This document shows positions 1-8,330 of a stretch of 63,643 bases of DNA, piece after piece (position 1 is the stretch's first letter; each line of letters begins with the position of its first letter). Source of the DNA: a virus; the IMG/VR virus record IMGVR_UViG_3300045999_010097, positions 1 through 63,643 of that record. One strand, given 5' to 3'. The notes under the pieces were generated by a model that was not told where the DNA came from, made no database searches, and was given only the letters and a program-made list of their open reading frames with translations. The translations under genes and the position numbers were made by a program.

Positions 1-742
1 GGGCGGCGGCGGCGGCGGCTACGGTGGTGGCGGCGTCGGCGGCTACGGTGGTGGCGGCGGCGGCGGCACGGGCGGCGGCGGCGGCGTCGGCGGCGTCGTC
101 GGCGTCGAGTTGGCCGCGCGTGAAGGCGTCGTCGGCGGCGTCGGCGTAGGCGGCGGCACGGGCGGCGGCGTCGGCGTAGGCGGCGACGGCGGCGTCGGCG
201 GCGGCACGGGCGGCGGCGGCGGCGGCACGGGCGGCGTGGGCGGCGGCACGGGCGGCGGCGTAGGCGTAGGCGGCGGCACGGGCGGCGTCGTAGGCGGCGG
301 CACGGACGTAGGCGGCGGCACGGGCCTCTTCCAGTGTCGTCGCCTGAGCGCACCGATCGGCATGCTCGTGGAGCCCAGCAGCACGCAAGGCAATCGGCAG
401 CACGCGCGTCACCATGCCGAGCGCGATGGCCTGGACCCAGGCCGAGCGGTCAGTGCCTGCGGTGCCCAATTGCGCGAGCGCCAGAGGCAGGAGTGCCTTT
501 GCTCGAGCCTCTGGCGACGACCACGGCGCATCGTTGATTCTGATCGCAAACTCACGATCTGGCTCAGCGACACACGACGGGCGATCGCCGTGAGCCTCAC
601 CCAGAGCGAGGCAGATAGCAGCCTCGACGCAAAGGCTTCCAGCCTTGGCTTCGCCGAGGCCGCTCACGAGGCCGGCGTTGACGATGTTGATGAGTTTCTG
701 GCGAGTTTCAGCGGTTATCTGTGGGGGCGTCGATTTTGTCAT
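1..742 (-). CDS. Ala-rich repeat protein, N-terminal part (gene spans the window ends)
   Basis: ATG at 742, preceded by AAGGAC. Residues 1 to about 145 are an ordinary mixed-composition helical domain (MTKSTPPQITAETRQKL...). From about residue 146 the chain becomes runs of Ala with Arg, Tyr or Asp every fourth residue or so (AAAR, AAAY, AADAA), encoded by GCC/CGT codons. No stop occurs before position 1, and the frame continues into the segment that ends at 63495. Joined directly, the product is 296 residues; the true repeat number may differ because assemblers collapse such DNA. Ala-rich helical phage proteins of this look are common, but their function is unknown to me. Antisense Gly- and Pro-rich frames here are shadows. 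Confidence 0.8.
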   Translation of the reverse strand, partial: MTKSTPPQITAETRQKLINIVNAGLVSGLGEAKAGSLCVEAAICLALGEAHGDRPSCVAEPDREFAIRINDAPWSSPEARAKALLPLALAQLGTAGTDRSAWVQAIALGMVTRVLPIALRAAGLHEHADRCAQATTLEEARAAAYVRAAAYDAARAAAYAYAAARAAAHAARAAAAAARAAADAAVAAYADAAARAAAYADAADDAFTRGQLDADDAADAAAAARAAAAATTVAADAATTVAAAAAA

Positions 743-759
743 GTCCTTGTTCTAGACCC

Positions 760-3432
760 CTACGCAACCGAAGTAAAGTCGAAATTCAGAGAAACAGGAT
801 CTACGCGAGTTGTCTCCGAGTCCCATCCTGCTGGTACCTTACGTCCATAGTGCATATGCAACCGCCCGCCTTGGCCTTTGAGTGCTTGTGGGTTGCGTGC
901 TCGACCGTGTGCTTGAGCAAGCTCAGACTCGGCAGATGCAGCAATGTATCGCAACCAATCGGCGTCATCTGACTTGGGTACCGAGCCAGTCAGCACGCGC
1001 CACTGTAGAGCTAGAGCAGAAAGATTGGTTATGGGGTCACCGAGCGTAATGAAGGTATTGAACCCCTCTTGAAAGAAACGATCGTAGCCTCGTGTATTAC
1101 CGAAGTAACCAACCTCTACTTCAGGCCAAAGGTCTTTAAGTTGTTTGACCTGGTCCATATACGTGAACACAACCACCTTAGCTTTATTGCCTTGTGCCTT
1201 TGCCCAACGAGAAACCGCTGTTTTCGCGTGAGTCACGCATTGTCCGAGACGTTCAGGGCGATGTTTTAGAGATTTACGGTCAAGCCCTGGAAGGTGCTGG
1301 AGATACCGTTCTGTATCTCCCGCGTCAGTGACTCGAAGTGTCACGGGACGAAGGTCTGGACGAAGTCTACGCAATTCAGCAAGATTGGCCGTTGCATCAA
1401 GCACTACACCACCATGTTTTCTAAACAAAGAACCATTAGCCGTCAAAGAAGATATAGAAATGTGATGCGGTTCGAGCACCAAAATAGCGTCTTCTCCCGC
1501 CATGATACCTAGTACCCTCATAATGCGCTCGGCCCTAAGCACCCGTTTCTGAGTATCAGGACGCATACCGTCATAACCAATCTCAGATTGATTCAATCGA
1601 ACTGCGTTTTGAAAACAGGCAATCAAATCGATATTGACGTTGCCTGAAGCTTCTACGCCGGTAGCGTCTCGCGCACGCGCCAGAACAACCAAATTTGTTG
1701 GCGTTTGAGCCCACTTATGGACAACATCTCGCAACAACAGAATGCCTTGCCAATGAGTTCGAGCGAATCTCAAAACTTCAAGTAGGGGCCGTACCGCTGC
1801 ACGATACCGGTCATGGAATAGACGGACGTCTACCATGGCTGTCAATAAAGCATCCATTCCTCTAGGCGGTACAGCTTCTCGGTCGAATTCGGAAATCAAC
1901 CAATCGATGTCCTTAATTGTAAGATTGCCTGTTTCTACCCATTGTGGAGACTCGTCCCACACCAGAAGTGGGTGGCGTCCCCGTTCCAGTAGTTCTTTTG
2001 CAACGGTCGGCATCAAAGCGTGATTCGTCAGTGTCAAAGCACCATCGCCAACGGTAGCATTGTCTCTGGCTGGACAAGTTTCTTTATACTCACAGTGATT
2101 ACACAACAGACGATGAACATTACCACCTGCACTTTGCAGTTGTTTTGCCATCGTCCATTTTTTGCACGCGAAAGAGCCATCGTCGTTTAGAACAGCCAAC
2201 ACACCTGTTCGCCGCATATGAGGTACAGTCAATCGAGGTTCTACCTCACGAAGGAGAGCATTCGTCGGTACTGCCAGTACCGCTGACAAACCCGAGGTGG
2301 ATCGTTCGTTCTCGAACGGAGCCGAGTAGGCGTTCAGATATTCGGCAATAGCTCTCGTCTTACCGGCACCGGTTGATACCTGTACAACAGTTGCATGATT
2401 TTCGATTGCTCTGTTATCTGCTAGTGCCGCTTGCATCGATTCATGGGCTCTCATCACAGATACTTTTGGTTCTGTACGCGACAATTCGATCTTTAGCGGT
2501 GTGATTGTTGCGGCAATGACTTCGGACCTAACCTTTTCAGGTAAATGACCGAGAAACCAAGCTAATGGCTTGCCTTGGCACTTTCCCGCCATACACGAAA
2601 CAACACCGTTAGGGTACAAGTACGTCTTAGACCGGTAATCGTCGCCGTGTCCTACAGGACAAGTCACGTCCCAAGCGCCTTTCGACTCAACCCATTCATT
2701 AACTTCGAAGGCCCCCAGCATCACCTTGGTTTCCGCCGTGGCTTCTGTTCGCGACCTCTTTCGGCGAACTTCGCCTTGTAGCCAAGGAGGAAACATAGCC
2801 GCAAAATCAAGAGCATTAGGCCCCAAATAAGTGTCGGTGGTTACCGGTTCATTGACGCCAGGTCTAGGTGTCATCAAATAACACAATCCCGCCGCTTTGG
2901 TCGTAGCATAGTCGAACGGAATATCGGCGGGGAGAATGCGAGAGGTAAGGGTTGCTTGATGTTCGCGTACCGTGCTGGGGGATTTGACTACCACGGGTTC
3001 TGCGTAAGGCAGAATAAGATGCACCTTGTAGGTTGTTGCCGACTTGCGCCACTGGAAGTGATACGACACACCGCGTTGACGCAGTCCTGTAACAAGACCC
3101 AACAAGGGGGCTAGGTCGGTTACACCTTCGTCTAAGTCGACGACAAGCCCCGTTACCACAGAATCGGGATCGGCCTCGAAGTCTTCATTTCGCCGACGAA
3201 AGTTCTTTGTGAAAGCGGTCATAACGGCAGGCCCCTCGCCTTTTGCGAAGGTGCGCTGGGCGGCTTCCGTGGTCAGGTCAAGTAGAGCTTGGTACGAGTC
3301 GAGCGGTGTACCTACGACACCAAAGCGACCTGCGTAGACAAGCCCCCGCCAAGACTTAAAAGGAGCTATGCCCAAGGAATCCAACGAAGAACTCGCTGGA
3401 TGGTTGCTCGCCGTTTTGGTTTGCGGACCCAT
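760..3432 (-). CDS. Primase-helicase fusion (AEP-like primase plus SF2 helicase)
   Basis: About 890 residues from ATG 3432, which has AAGGACGA upstream; an in-frame ATG at 3522 would add 30 residues inside the previous gene. The N-terminal part resembles archaeo-eukaryotic primases: VVDLDEG (acidic motif, about 98-103), then YHFQW and KVHLILP (125-142). Cys258, His262, Cys280 and Cys285 may form a zinc ribbon. A helicase follows: Walker A STGAGKT at 353-359, DESP box at 493-496, and C-terminal AHGRARNP resembling motif VI. Four Cys (423, 444, 447, 453) lie between the Walker boxes, where XPD/DinG helicases hold an iron-sulfur cluster. The likely job is priming and unwinding at the fork. The helicase call is firm; the primase call is by motif only. 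Confidence 0.8.
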   Translation of the reverse strand: MGPQTKTASNHPASSSLDSLGIAPFKSWRGLVYAGRFGVVGTPLDSYQALLDLTTEAAQRTFAKGEGPAVMTAFTKNFRRRNEDFEADPDSVVTGLVVDLDEGVTDLAPLLGLVTGLRQRGVSYHFQWRKSATTYKVHLILPYAEPVVVKSPSTVREHQATLTSRILPADIPFDYATTKAAGLCYLMTPRPGVNEPVTTDTYLGPNALDFAAMFPPWLQGEVRRKRSRTEATAETKVMLGAFEVNEWVESKGAWDVTCPVGHGDDYRSKTYLYPNGVVSCMAGKCQGKPLAWFLGHLPEKVRSEVIAATITPLKIELSRTEPKVSVMRAHESMQAALADNRAIENHATVVQVSTGAGKTRAIAEYLNAYSAPFENERSTSGLSAVLAVPTNALLREVEPRLTVPHMRRTGVLAVLNDDGSFACKKWTMAKQLQSAGGNVHRLLCNHCEYKETCPARDNATVGDGALTLTNHALMPTVAKELLERGRHPLLVWDESPQWVETGNLTIKDIDWLISEFDREAVPPRGMDALLTAMVDVRLFHDRYRAAVRPLLEVLRFARTHWQGILLLRDVVHKWAQTPTNLVVLARARDATGVEASGNVNIDLIACFQNAVRLNQSEIGYDGMRPDTQKRVLRAERIMRVLGIMAGEDAILVLEPHHISISSLTANGSLFRKHGGVVLDATANLAELRRLRPDLRPVTLRVTDAGDTERYLQHLPGLDRKSLKHRPERLGQCVTHAKTAVSRWAKAQGNKAKVVVFTYMDQVKQLKDLWPEVEVGYFGNTRGYDRFFQEGFNTFITLGDPITNLSALALQWRVLTGSVPKSDDADWLRYIAASAESELAQAHGRARNPQALKGQGGRLHMHYGRKVPAGWDSETTRVDPVSLNFDFTSVA

Positions 3433-3968
3433 GCAGTTAATTCGTCCTTGAATTCTTGGTTGCCGTCGACTGAGATGGTCACTTCTTCGATGAGGTCGTA
3501 AGGGTCTTGGGGCGGCAGCCACTCATCGTCCGGTAGCGAGGCCAACCCTACCACCAACCAAGCTTCTCTGGGTAATGTTTTTTGTTGTTGGATTCCGTCT
3601 CGGGTCGCTTGTAGGGTCATGACCACTCGGTCGGGTCGTAGGTGGTCCCAGCAGCGACGTAGACGCCACAACATCCAAGGACTATCTTCGGTTGGACGTA
3701 AGAGTGACGGTTCGGCTAGAGAAGCCAGAACGGCTTCGGGGTCTTTTGACGACCGGATGATGTGGGCCAAGTCGTACCTACGCACGAACTCGGGGTACTT
3801 ATCGATAGACCAAACCGACATGCCGTCCAGTGTAACCGCTCGGTACGTCGCGTCTAGGGCGAGTACAGGTGACACCTGGTAGCGACTGCATAGTGTACCG
3901 GACACGACCCATGTGTAGTGGTCGCCGCGCCGCCCCGACCCCCCATAGGAAGGGGTCTTGTCTACCAT
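3366..3968 (-). CDS. Unknown protein upstream of the primase-helicase
   Basis: 200 residues, starting MVDKTPSYGG. It overlaps the start of the primase-helicase by 67 bases, so the two are probably co-transcribed. It has no recognisable motif; the composition is soluble, with several Trp and a basic C-terminus (RKPKRRATIQRV). A GGTAGACT box on the minus strand about 32 bases upstream of the ATG resembles the -10 boxes used elsewhere in this genome. The function may relate to replication by position, but that is inference. Confidence 0.65.
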   Translation of the reverse strand: MVDKTPSYGGSGRRGDHYTWVVSGTLCSRYQVSPVLALDATYRAVTLDGMSVWSIDKYPEFVRRYDLAHIIRSSKDPEAVLASLAEPSLLRPTEDSPWMLWRLRRCWDHLRPDRVVMTLQATRDGIQQQKTLPREAWLVVGLASLPDDEWLPPQDPYDLIEEVTISVDGNQEFKDELTAWVRKPKRRATIQRVLRWIPWA

Positions 3969-4017
3969 AGGTAGTGGGGCCTTGTGGCCTCAACCACTAA
4001 AGTCTACCGTTTTGACG

Positions 4018-4068
4018 GTTTCTTGCTCTATCTAATCTAATAGCAGACAGCTCTTTAGAGCAAGAAAC
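4018..4068. repeat. Inverted-repeat element in the divergent intergenic region (copy A)
   Basis: Perfect 13-bp arms, GTTTCTTGCTCTA (4018-4030) and TAGAGCAAGAAAC (4056-4068), flank TCTAATCTAAT. The right half also holds the small palindrome GCTCTTTAGAGC. The same parts, TGCTCTATCTAATCTAAT and GCTCTTTAGAGC, recur inside the large palindrome at 27.4 kb. It lies between divergent transcription units next to the primase gene, so an origin or a shared regulator site is possible. Confidence 0.75.
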
Positions 4069-4146
4069 TGCTTTTTGGGAAGAGAATTGTGGACGCTACT
4101 ATCCCACACACCATAGGTTGTGTGCATAGACCACCACATCTAGTGG

Positions 4147-4161
4147 TAGACTACGCGGGTG
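4147..4161 (+). promoter_or_regulatory. Leaderless promoter -10 box of the nuclease gene
   Basis: GTGGTAGACT places a TAGACT -10 box at 4147-4152, exactly six bases before the GTG start at 4159. There is no Shine-Dalgarno sequence in the gap, so the transcript probably starts at the start codon. The same arrangement recurs at 19569, 27205, 32995, 33199, 35755, 40936 and 48375. Confidence 0.6.
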
Positions 4162-5412
4162 ACACAATCCACCGCTGACGGAACCAATCTGGTTCCCATT
4201 TCTGCATCTCAACTCACCACGTTCGCAACCTGCCGCCGCCTATGGGCTTTTGAAAAGCTCGACGGGTTAGGACGTGCCGAGACCAACGCCATCAACGACG
4301 GGACGGCTATCCACAACGAAGTCGAGTTGTACTTCAAAGTCGGGACCGCTCCACAACGACCTGAGGCTCGTGCTCTGCTTGGTTTGTGTCCTCCCCGAGT
4401 CGACAGCCTCATCCCTGAAGCAGAATTCATCCTGGCATGGCCAGGTGAAGCCGCCCTACTACGTGGCCGGATTGACTTGGTAGACCCGGTAAACCACGTC
4501 GTGTACGACCACAAGACGACATCGAACATCGACCGCTACGCAAAAAGTGAAGAAGAACTTCGGCTCGATGCACAACCTATTGTGTATGGGCTAGCGTACC
4601 GAGCCGTGTTCCACAACACTCATGAAGTTGTGATGCAATGGAACTATGTCAAGCGAGAGCAACCCCGTAACCGACCACCCCAAACAAAAGCGGTACGCCT
4701 TACACAAGATCTGCGTATGTTGCAGGAAGGTCTTGAAAAATGGCAACCTGTCGTGGCGGATCTCGTTCAGATTTCTCGTCGTCGAGGCCGAGCACTTGAC
4801 GTCTTGCCTTCGCCAGGAGAAGCTTGCTTCAAGTACGGGGGTTGTCCTTACCGGGATGCGTGCCCAGACTACGCAGGCAACCAAAAGCAAAAGGAGGTCG
4901 TACCTGTGAACCCAGCAGTCCTAGCGAAACTAGCCGCCCTATCATCGTCCACCCCTGCTCCGCTGCCTGAACCGCGCTTCGAGCCAGAGGCAGCTTTGCC
5001 TCCAGAAGTTCGGCAGATCGCTCCAATTCCGACGGCTCCGGTCGCTCCGACCATGCCGCTGCTTGACTCTGTTCGAATTGCCCTCGACATCAAGCCTGAC
5101 GTTGTGCCACCAGACGCGCAACCAGATGTGTCGCCGATTGACCCACCCCCACCACCTGTAGTGGAAACTAAAAAAGGACGAGGTCGCCCTAAAAAGACGG
5201 CGACTGTGGTTGATGAACCGAGCGTGTCGACTACGGTTGACGAACCAACCACCTTCGCCTTCTCCTCGCCCCCCGCGTCAGACTTGACAACTTCCCGCGC
5301 CCTGATTCAATCCGTTATCGACCAGGCAGCTAACGGCACTCTTGACCAGCGCATCGAGGCGGCTAAGTTGGCGTTGCAGTTGATTCATCTTGACCTGGTA
5401 CTCAAAACTTGA
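4159..5412 (+). CDS. Cas4/RecB-like PD-(D/E)XK nuclease with C-terminal AT-hook tail
   Basis: 417 residues with GTG start. SASQLTTFATCRRLW near residue 17 is the N-terminal motif of the RecB-type exonuclease family. GRIDLVDPVNHVVYDHKTT at about 102-120 gives the D...DxK catalytic core. Cys in CRRLW plus CFKYGGCPYRDAC near 225-237 match the four-Cys iron-sulfur cluster of Cas4/AddB-type nucleases. The C-terminal third is Pro-rich and holds KKGRGRPKK, an AT-hook-like DNA-binding patch, followed by a short helical domain. It probably processes DNA ends during phage recombination and replication, next to the helicase and polymerase. Confidence 0.85.
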   Translation: MTQSTADGTNLVPISASQLTTFATCRRLWAFEKLDGLGRAETNAINDGTAIHNEVELYFKVGTAPQRPEARALLGLCPPRVDSLIPEAEFILAWPGEAALLRGRIDLVDPVNHVVYDHKTTSNIDRYAKSEEELRLDAQPIVYGLAYRAVFHNTHEVVMQWNYVKREQPRNRPPQTKAVRLTQDLRMLQEGLEKWQPVVADLVQISRRRGRALDVLPSPGEACFKYGGCPYRDACPDYAGNQKQKEVVPVNPAVLAKLAALSSSTPAPLPEPRFEPEAALPPEVRQIAPIPTAPVAPTMPLLDSVRIALDIKPDVVPPDAQPDVSPIDPPPPPVVETKKGRGRPKKTATVVDEPSVSTTVDEPTTFAFSSPPASDLTTSRALIQSVIDQAANGTLDQRIEAAKLALQLIHLDLVLKT

Positions 5413-5419
5413 GGTGTTC

Positions 5420-5500
5420 GTGCTTACCGAATATGTGTTCTTGTTGTGCTCCATGGGAGTAATCGCATTTAGCCTTGGATTGCTTATCGGGGACACCTGA
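5420..5500 (+). CDS. 26-residue single-pass membrane peptide
   Basis: GTG start with GAGGTG five bases upstream. The product, MLTEYVFLLCSMGVIAFSLG plus LLIGDT, is almost entirely one hydrophobic helix. Its TGA overlaps the ATG of the helicase gene (TGATG), so it could couple helicase translation. It may be a real micro-protein or a leader; the evidence is reading frame, ribosome site and overlap only. Confidence 0.45.
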   Translation: MLTEYVFLLCSMGVIAFSLGLLIGDT

Positions 5501-7263
5501 TGCAAGTATTCAACGACCCAGAGTTCGACCGCGTATTTGCTCTGCCTAAAAGAAATCCTCCATCTTCTGAGGAACTACAGCAACTCAGCGGTGTCCTGAC
5601 TCAGGCGTTGAAACAACCAACAGGTAGTCAAAAGCTCAAGCCCATTCAGGCTTGGGCTTTAGCCGAGGCGAGCCAAGGTCGCCTCGTAGGGCTTATCGGT
5701 GCCGGTGGTGGCAAGACGCTGACATCGGCGCTACTTCAGCGAGTATTGAAGTCGAAGCGAGTGTTGTTGCTGCAACCCGCTGCCCTGCGTCAGAAGACGC
5801 TCGATGACTTTGCCGCATTGCGCCATCATTGGGTCTTTCCAGCGGCTTGTTTGGCTGATGCTGTGTCAAACGTAGCCCCAGGCGATCCGATCATTCGAAT
5901 CCTGTCTTATGAGTCTCTTTCCACCGTCAACTACGCCACATACATCGAAGAATTCGATCCAGACCTGATTATCGCTGATGAAGCCCATTTTCTTCAGACG
6001 ATGAAATCAGGGCGGTCACGGCGAGTGTTTCGCTTCATAAAGAACAAGCGTAAACGAGGTGGTAAAGTAACCTACGTACCCCTAACCGGCACTGGTTGGG
6101 ACCGTTCTTTGAAGCAAATCGCGCACCAATTAGAGGCGGCTCTTGAGGAGTGGTCACCTCTACCTCGCGATTGGCTTTGCATGGAGCAACTCTCTCAAGC
6201 AATCGACCGCAACGTCCGCGAGGACATGAGGCTACAACCCGGTGCGCTCTTACGTTTGTGTCCCGAGAAAAGCGACCCGTCAATCGACGAGGTCCGCCGT
6301 GCGGTTCGTGATCGAATTGTCAACACGCCTTTCATTGTTACTTCGAAGGAAGTATCCTGCGGGCTCCCGCTTGTTCTTAGACGAAGAGACATAACCGTCC
6401 CCCCTGAAGTTCGCGCAGCAATGGATTCGCTGCGTAAGGACTACGTGTTGCCGTCTGGCGATTCGGTTGAAGCGGGCGTGACATTCTGGAATCACGCTCG
6501 CGAAATCGCCAACGGATTCGCGTATTACATGGACCCGCCACCTCCCCCGGCTTGGCGGCAAGCTAAATCTGCCTGGAACTCTTTCGTGAGAGGAAAGATT
6601 GAGTCGCACGGCAGCGTGCGGTACGACACTCCCCTTCAAGTATGGAACGCAACAGAAGTCGGTACTTTTGGGACAGTGCCCCAGTTCGATGCGTGGAAGG
6701 CTATCAAAGATTCTTTTGTTCCGGTCACTAAGCCTTTTTGGATCTCCGATTACTTGGTTCGAGACGCCGAAGAATGGTCTTTGGCGACAAGCGGTATCGT
6801 GTGGGTGTCCCACTCGACGGCGTACACCGAAGAACCGGACGACGACCGGATCGGTGGTATGTTCACGAAGATTCCGTACTTTGGCGCGGGCGACGAACGA
6901 ATCAAGTCCTACAAAGGCCCCTGTGCGGCATCGGTTCGCGCTCACGGCACGGGTAAGAATCTGCAACAGTGGGATGAAGCTCTGATTATGGGTTTTCCGT
7001 CTGGAGGTAAGACTGTCGAGCAACTTTTGGCTCGGCTGCATCGCGACGGACAAAAATCAGACATCGTGACCTTTCATTTCTACGCCCATTCGCTAGAGAA
7101 CCTCAACGCCATCGAAAAAGTGTTGGGCGATGCGGACTACATCCAAAGTACGTCAGGAGCCGACCAACGTGTGTTGGCGGCCCATTGGCTCGAACCAGAC
7201 GGTCACGCATTCGTGGTAGAAGACTACCGGAGATCACGCCCCACAGATCCGATGTGGGGTTGA
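5500..7263 (+). CDS. Superfamily 2 DEAH-type DNA helicase
   Basis: 587 residues. Motifs in order: Q-like KPIQAWAL (about 47-54), Walker A GAGGGKT (about 67-73), DEAH in IIADEAHF (about 153-156), motif III-like PLTGTG (about 192), and QLLARLHRDGQ near 510 as motif VI. This is the phage SF2 helicase pattern seen beside DNA polymerase genes. It probably remodels forks or supports recombination with the upstream nuclease. The start overlaps the upstream micro-ORF stop. Confidence 0.85.
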   Translation: MQVFNDPEFDRVFALPKRNPPSSEELQQLSGVLTQALKQPTGSQKLKPIQAWALAEASQGRLVGLIGAGGGKTLTSALLQRVLKSKRVLLLQPAALRQKTLDDFAALRHHWVFPAACLADAVSNVAPGDPIIRILSYESLSTVNYATYIEEFDPDLIIADEAHFLQTMKSGRSRRVFRFIKNKRKRGGKVTYVPLTGTGWDRSLKQIAHQLEAALEEWSPLPRDWLCMEQLSQAIDRNVREDMRLQPGALLRLCPEKSDPSIDEVRRAVRDRIVNTPFIVTSKEVSCGLPLVLRRRDITVPPEVRAAMDSLRKDYVLPSGDSVEAGVTFWNHAREIANGFAYYMDPPPPPAWRQAKSAWNSFVRGKIESHGSVRYDTPLQVWNATEVGTFGTVPQFDAWKAIKDSFVPVTKPFWISDYLVRDAEEWSLATSGIVWVSHSTAYTEEPDDDRIGGMFTKIPYFGAGDERIKSYKGPCAASVRAHGTGKNLQQWDEALIMGFPSGGKTVEQLLARLHRDGQKSDIVTFHFYAHSLENLNAIEKVLGDADYIQSTSGADQRVLAAHWLEPDGHAFVVEDYRRSRPTDPMWG

Positions 7264-7353
7264 CGAACAAAATCCGATGCGTATGCTTCGGAAACCAAAC
7301 GGTGGTCAACCACCATGAACTGGGCGAAAGCCCGAGAAGCAAGGAAGTGAAGA

Positions 7354-7893
7354 ATGGCTCTGCTTGATTCGATTATGAATGCTACCGGTGAGTCGACTCC
7401 CAACTACGGCAAGAAGGGCACCTACATCGGTCGCCTTCGCCGCATGCGGTTGCGCGACCCAGCCGAACCTGGGAGCAATCCTGAACTCAAGCCTGGATTC
7501 CGTGTCGATGTGGATGTCATCCATTGCAGCCGCGTTGAAAAGGACTTCAATGCTGGGGACATCGCTACGTTTACCGATCCGTTCAAGTTCGTTGGTACGG
7601 CTCTCGCCCGTGTTCGTCGAGCGGCGGCGAACGCCAAGTCCAGCAAGACGGGCGCACAAGTCTCGGAAGCAGACTTTGGTCTGTCGAAGGGAGAAGGTGA
7701 GTCGGATGATGCGTTTGCTTCGCGTGTCAAGGGGGAGATCAAGCGTCTGCTTGGTCCGGACCAACCGTGTAACGGCGCAGTTGTCAAGATTGTCGCCACT
7801 GAGGGCAAGAACCAAAAAACCGGGTCCCCCTATACGTTGTTCGACCTTGAGGTGCCCACCGAGGAAGACCTCCGGTTGGCTGGCCTGATCTGA
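7354..7893 (+). CDS. Replication-module protein, possibly ssDNA-binding
   Basis: 179 residues with AAGGAAG before the ATG. The sequence alternates short beta-like stretches (GTYIGRLRRMRLRD, FRVDVDVIHCS, CNGAVVKIVATEG, YTLFDLEVP) around a charged central helix region. That is compatible with an OB-fold single-strand binding protein. Its position between helicase and polymerase supports this reading, but there is no diagnostic motif. Confidence 0.6.
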   Translation: MALLDSIMNATGESTPNYGKKGTYIGRLRRMRLRDPAEPGSNPELKPGFRVDVDVIHCSRVEKDFNAGDIATFTDPFKFVGTALARVRRAAANAKSSKTGAQVSEADFGLSKGEGESDDAFASRVKGEIKRLLGPDQPCNGAVVKIVATEGKNQKTGSPYTLFDLEVPTEEDLRLAGLI

Positions 7894-7908
7894 GTTCAAA
7901 AACGTGTG

Positions 7909-7966
7909 TTGTCGAGCGTATAAGGTGCGGCTCCTATCACCCCGCTGACTTGAGGCGGATCGACAA
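7909..7966 (+). ncRNA. Predicted three-way-junction RNA upstream of the tRNAs
   Basis: A closing stem of TTGTCGA (7909-7915) with TCGACAA (7960-7966) encloses two smaller stems, GGTG/CACC and CCGC/GCGG. The region has no open frame and lies between a stop codon and the tRNA pair. It could be a structured RNA, a processing signal or an attenuator. I could not match it to a known ribozyme or riboswitch core. Confidence 0.4.
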
Positions 7967-8000
7967 TAAAAAGTGACGCGAGGGAGAGACCTCGAAGTAT

Positions 8001-8083
8001 GGCCGGATGGCGGAATTGGTAGACGCACTGGATTTAGATTCCAGCGGTAAACCGTGAGGGTTCGAGTCCCTCTTCGGCCACCA
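8001..8083 (+). tRNA. tRNA-Leu (UAG), CCA encoded
   Basis: Acceptor GGCCGGA pairs with TTCGGCC, followed by A and encoded CCA. The D-arm reads TGGCGGAATTGGTAGACGC, typical of tRNA-Leu. The anticodon stem CTGGA/TCCAG holds loop TTTAGAT with anticodon TAG. A long variable arm and the T-loop TTCGAGT are present. It likely supplements decoding of CUA/CUG leucine codons in late genes. Confidence 0.93.
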
Positions 8084-8086
8084 TAT

Positions 8087-8174
8087 GTGGTGTAGGCTAC
8101 TGTTGGTTGGTAGCACGAGACTGTAACTCTCCGACCTTCGGGTCACGGTGGTTCGATTCCATCACACCACACCA
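8087..8174 (+). tRNA. tRNA-Tyr (GUA), CCA encoded
   Basis: Acceptor GTGGTGT pairs with ACACCAC, then A and CCA. D-stem GCTAC/GTAGC. Anticodon loop CTGTAAC gives GTA on stem GAGA/TCTC, with a C-C mismatch at the base. The long variable arm GACC-TTCG-GGTC is the class II arm expected of bacterial tRNA-Tyr. The T-arm GGTGG/CCATC carries loop TTCGATT. It lies three bases after tRNA-Leu, so the two are one transcript. Confidence 0.93.
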
Positions 8175-8330
8175 AGCAGGGTGAAGCTAGAAACTAATGG
8201 TACGACGCAGGTTTATCTGAACAGACCGGTCTGCTTAGGATGAATACCACGTCGGTCGCGGCGAAACACCAAGGCCCCTGCGCCAAATTGACCCCTAGAC
8301 GTAGCCCCAGATCGGGGCTACGTTACTTTC
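8175..8330 (+). other. Non-coding stretch after the tRNAs with palindrome and hairpin
   Basis: No plausible gene. It holds the 12-bp palindrome CAGACCGGTCTG (8222-8233), a possible long-range stem CGCAGG (8206-8211) with CCTGCG (8277-8282), and the hairpin listed separately at 8299-8323. The enclosed 77 bases have tRNA-like length but no T-loop or anticodon stem. Confidence 0.5.
8299..8323 (+). terminator. Strong hairpin, likely terminator or attenuator
   Basis: Ten-bp perfect stem ACGTAGCCCC (8299-8308) and GGGGCTACGT (8314-8323) with a five-base loop, followed by TACTTTC. It sits eight bases before the next start codon, so it may end the tRNA transcript or attenuate the polymerase operon. 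Confidence 0.6.

Noticed and set aside
43-850. Gly-rich and Pro-rich frames opposite and beside the GGC repeats
   Set aside because: They are other frames of the Ala-rich gene's repeat DNA; the Ala/Arg/Tyr frame has a ribosome site, a normal N-terminal domain and continuity over the ends.
7909-7966. Hammerhead ribozyme
   Set aside because: The element has a three-way shape but lacks the CUGANGA and GAAA core strands.
8206-8282. Third tRNA after tRNA-Tyr
   Set aside because: A 6-bp outer stem and tRNA-like length, but no T-arm, anticodon stem or CCA.
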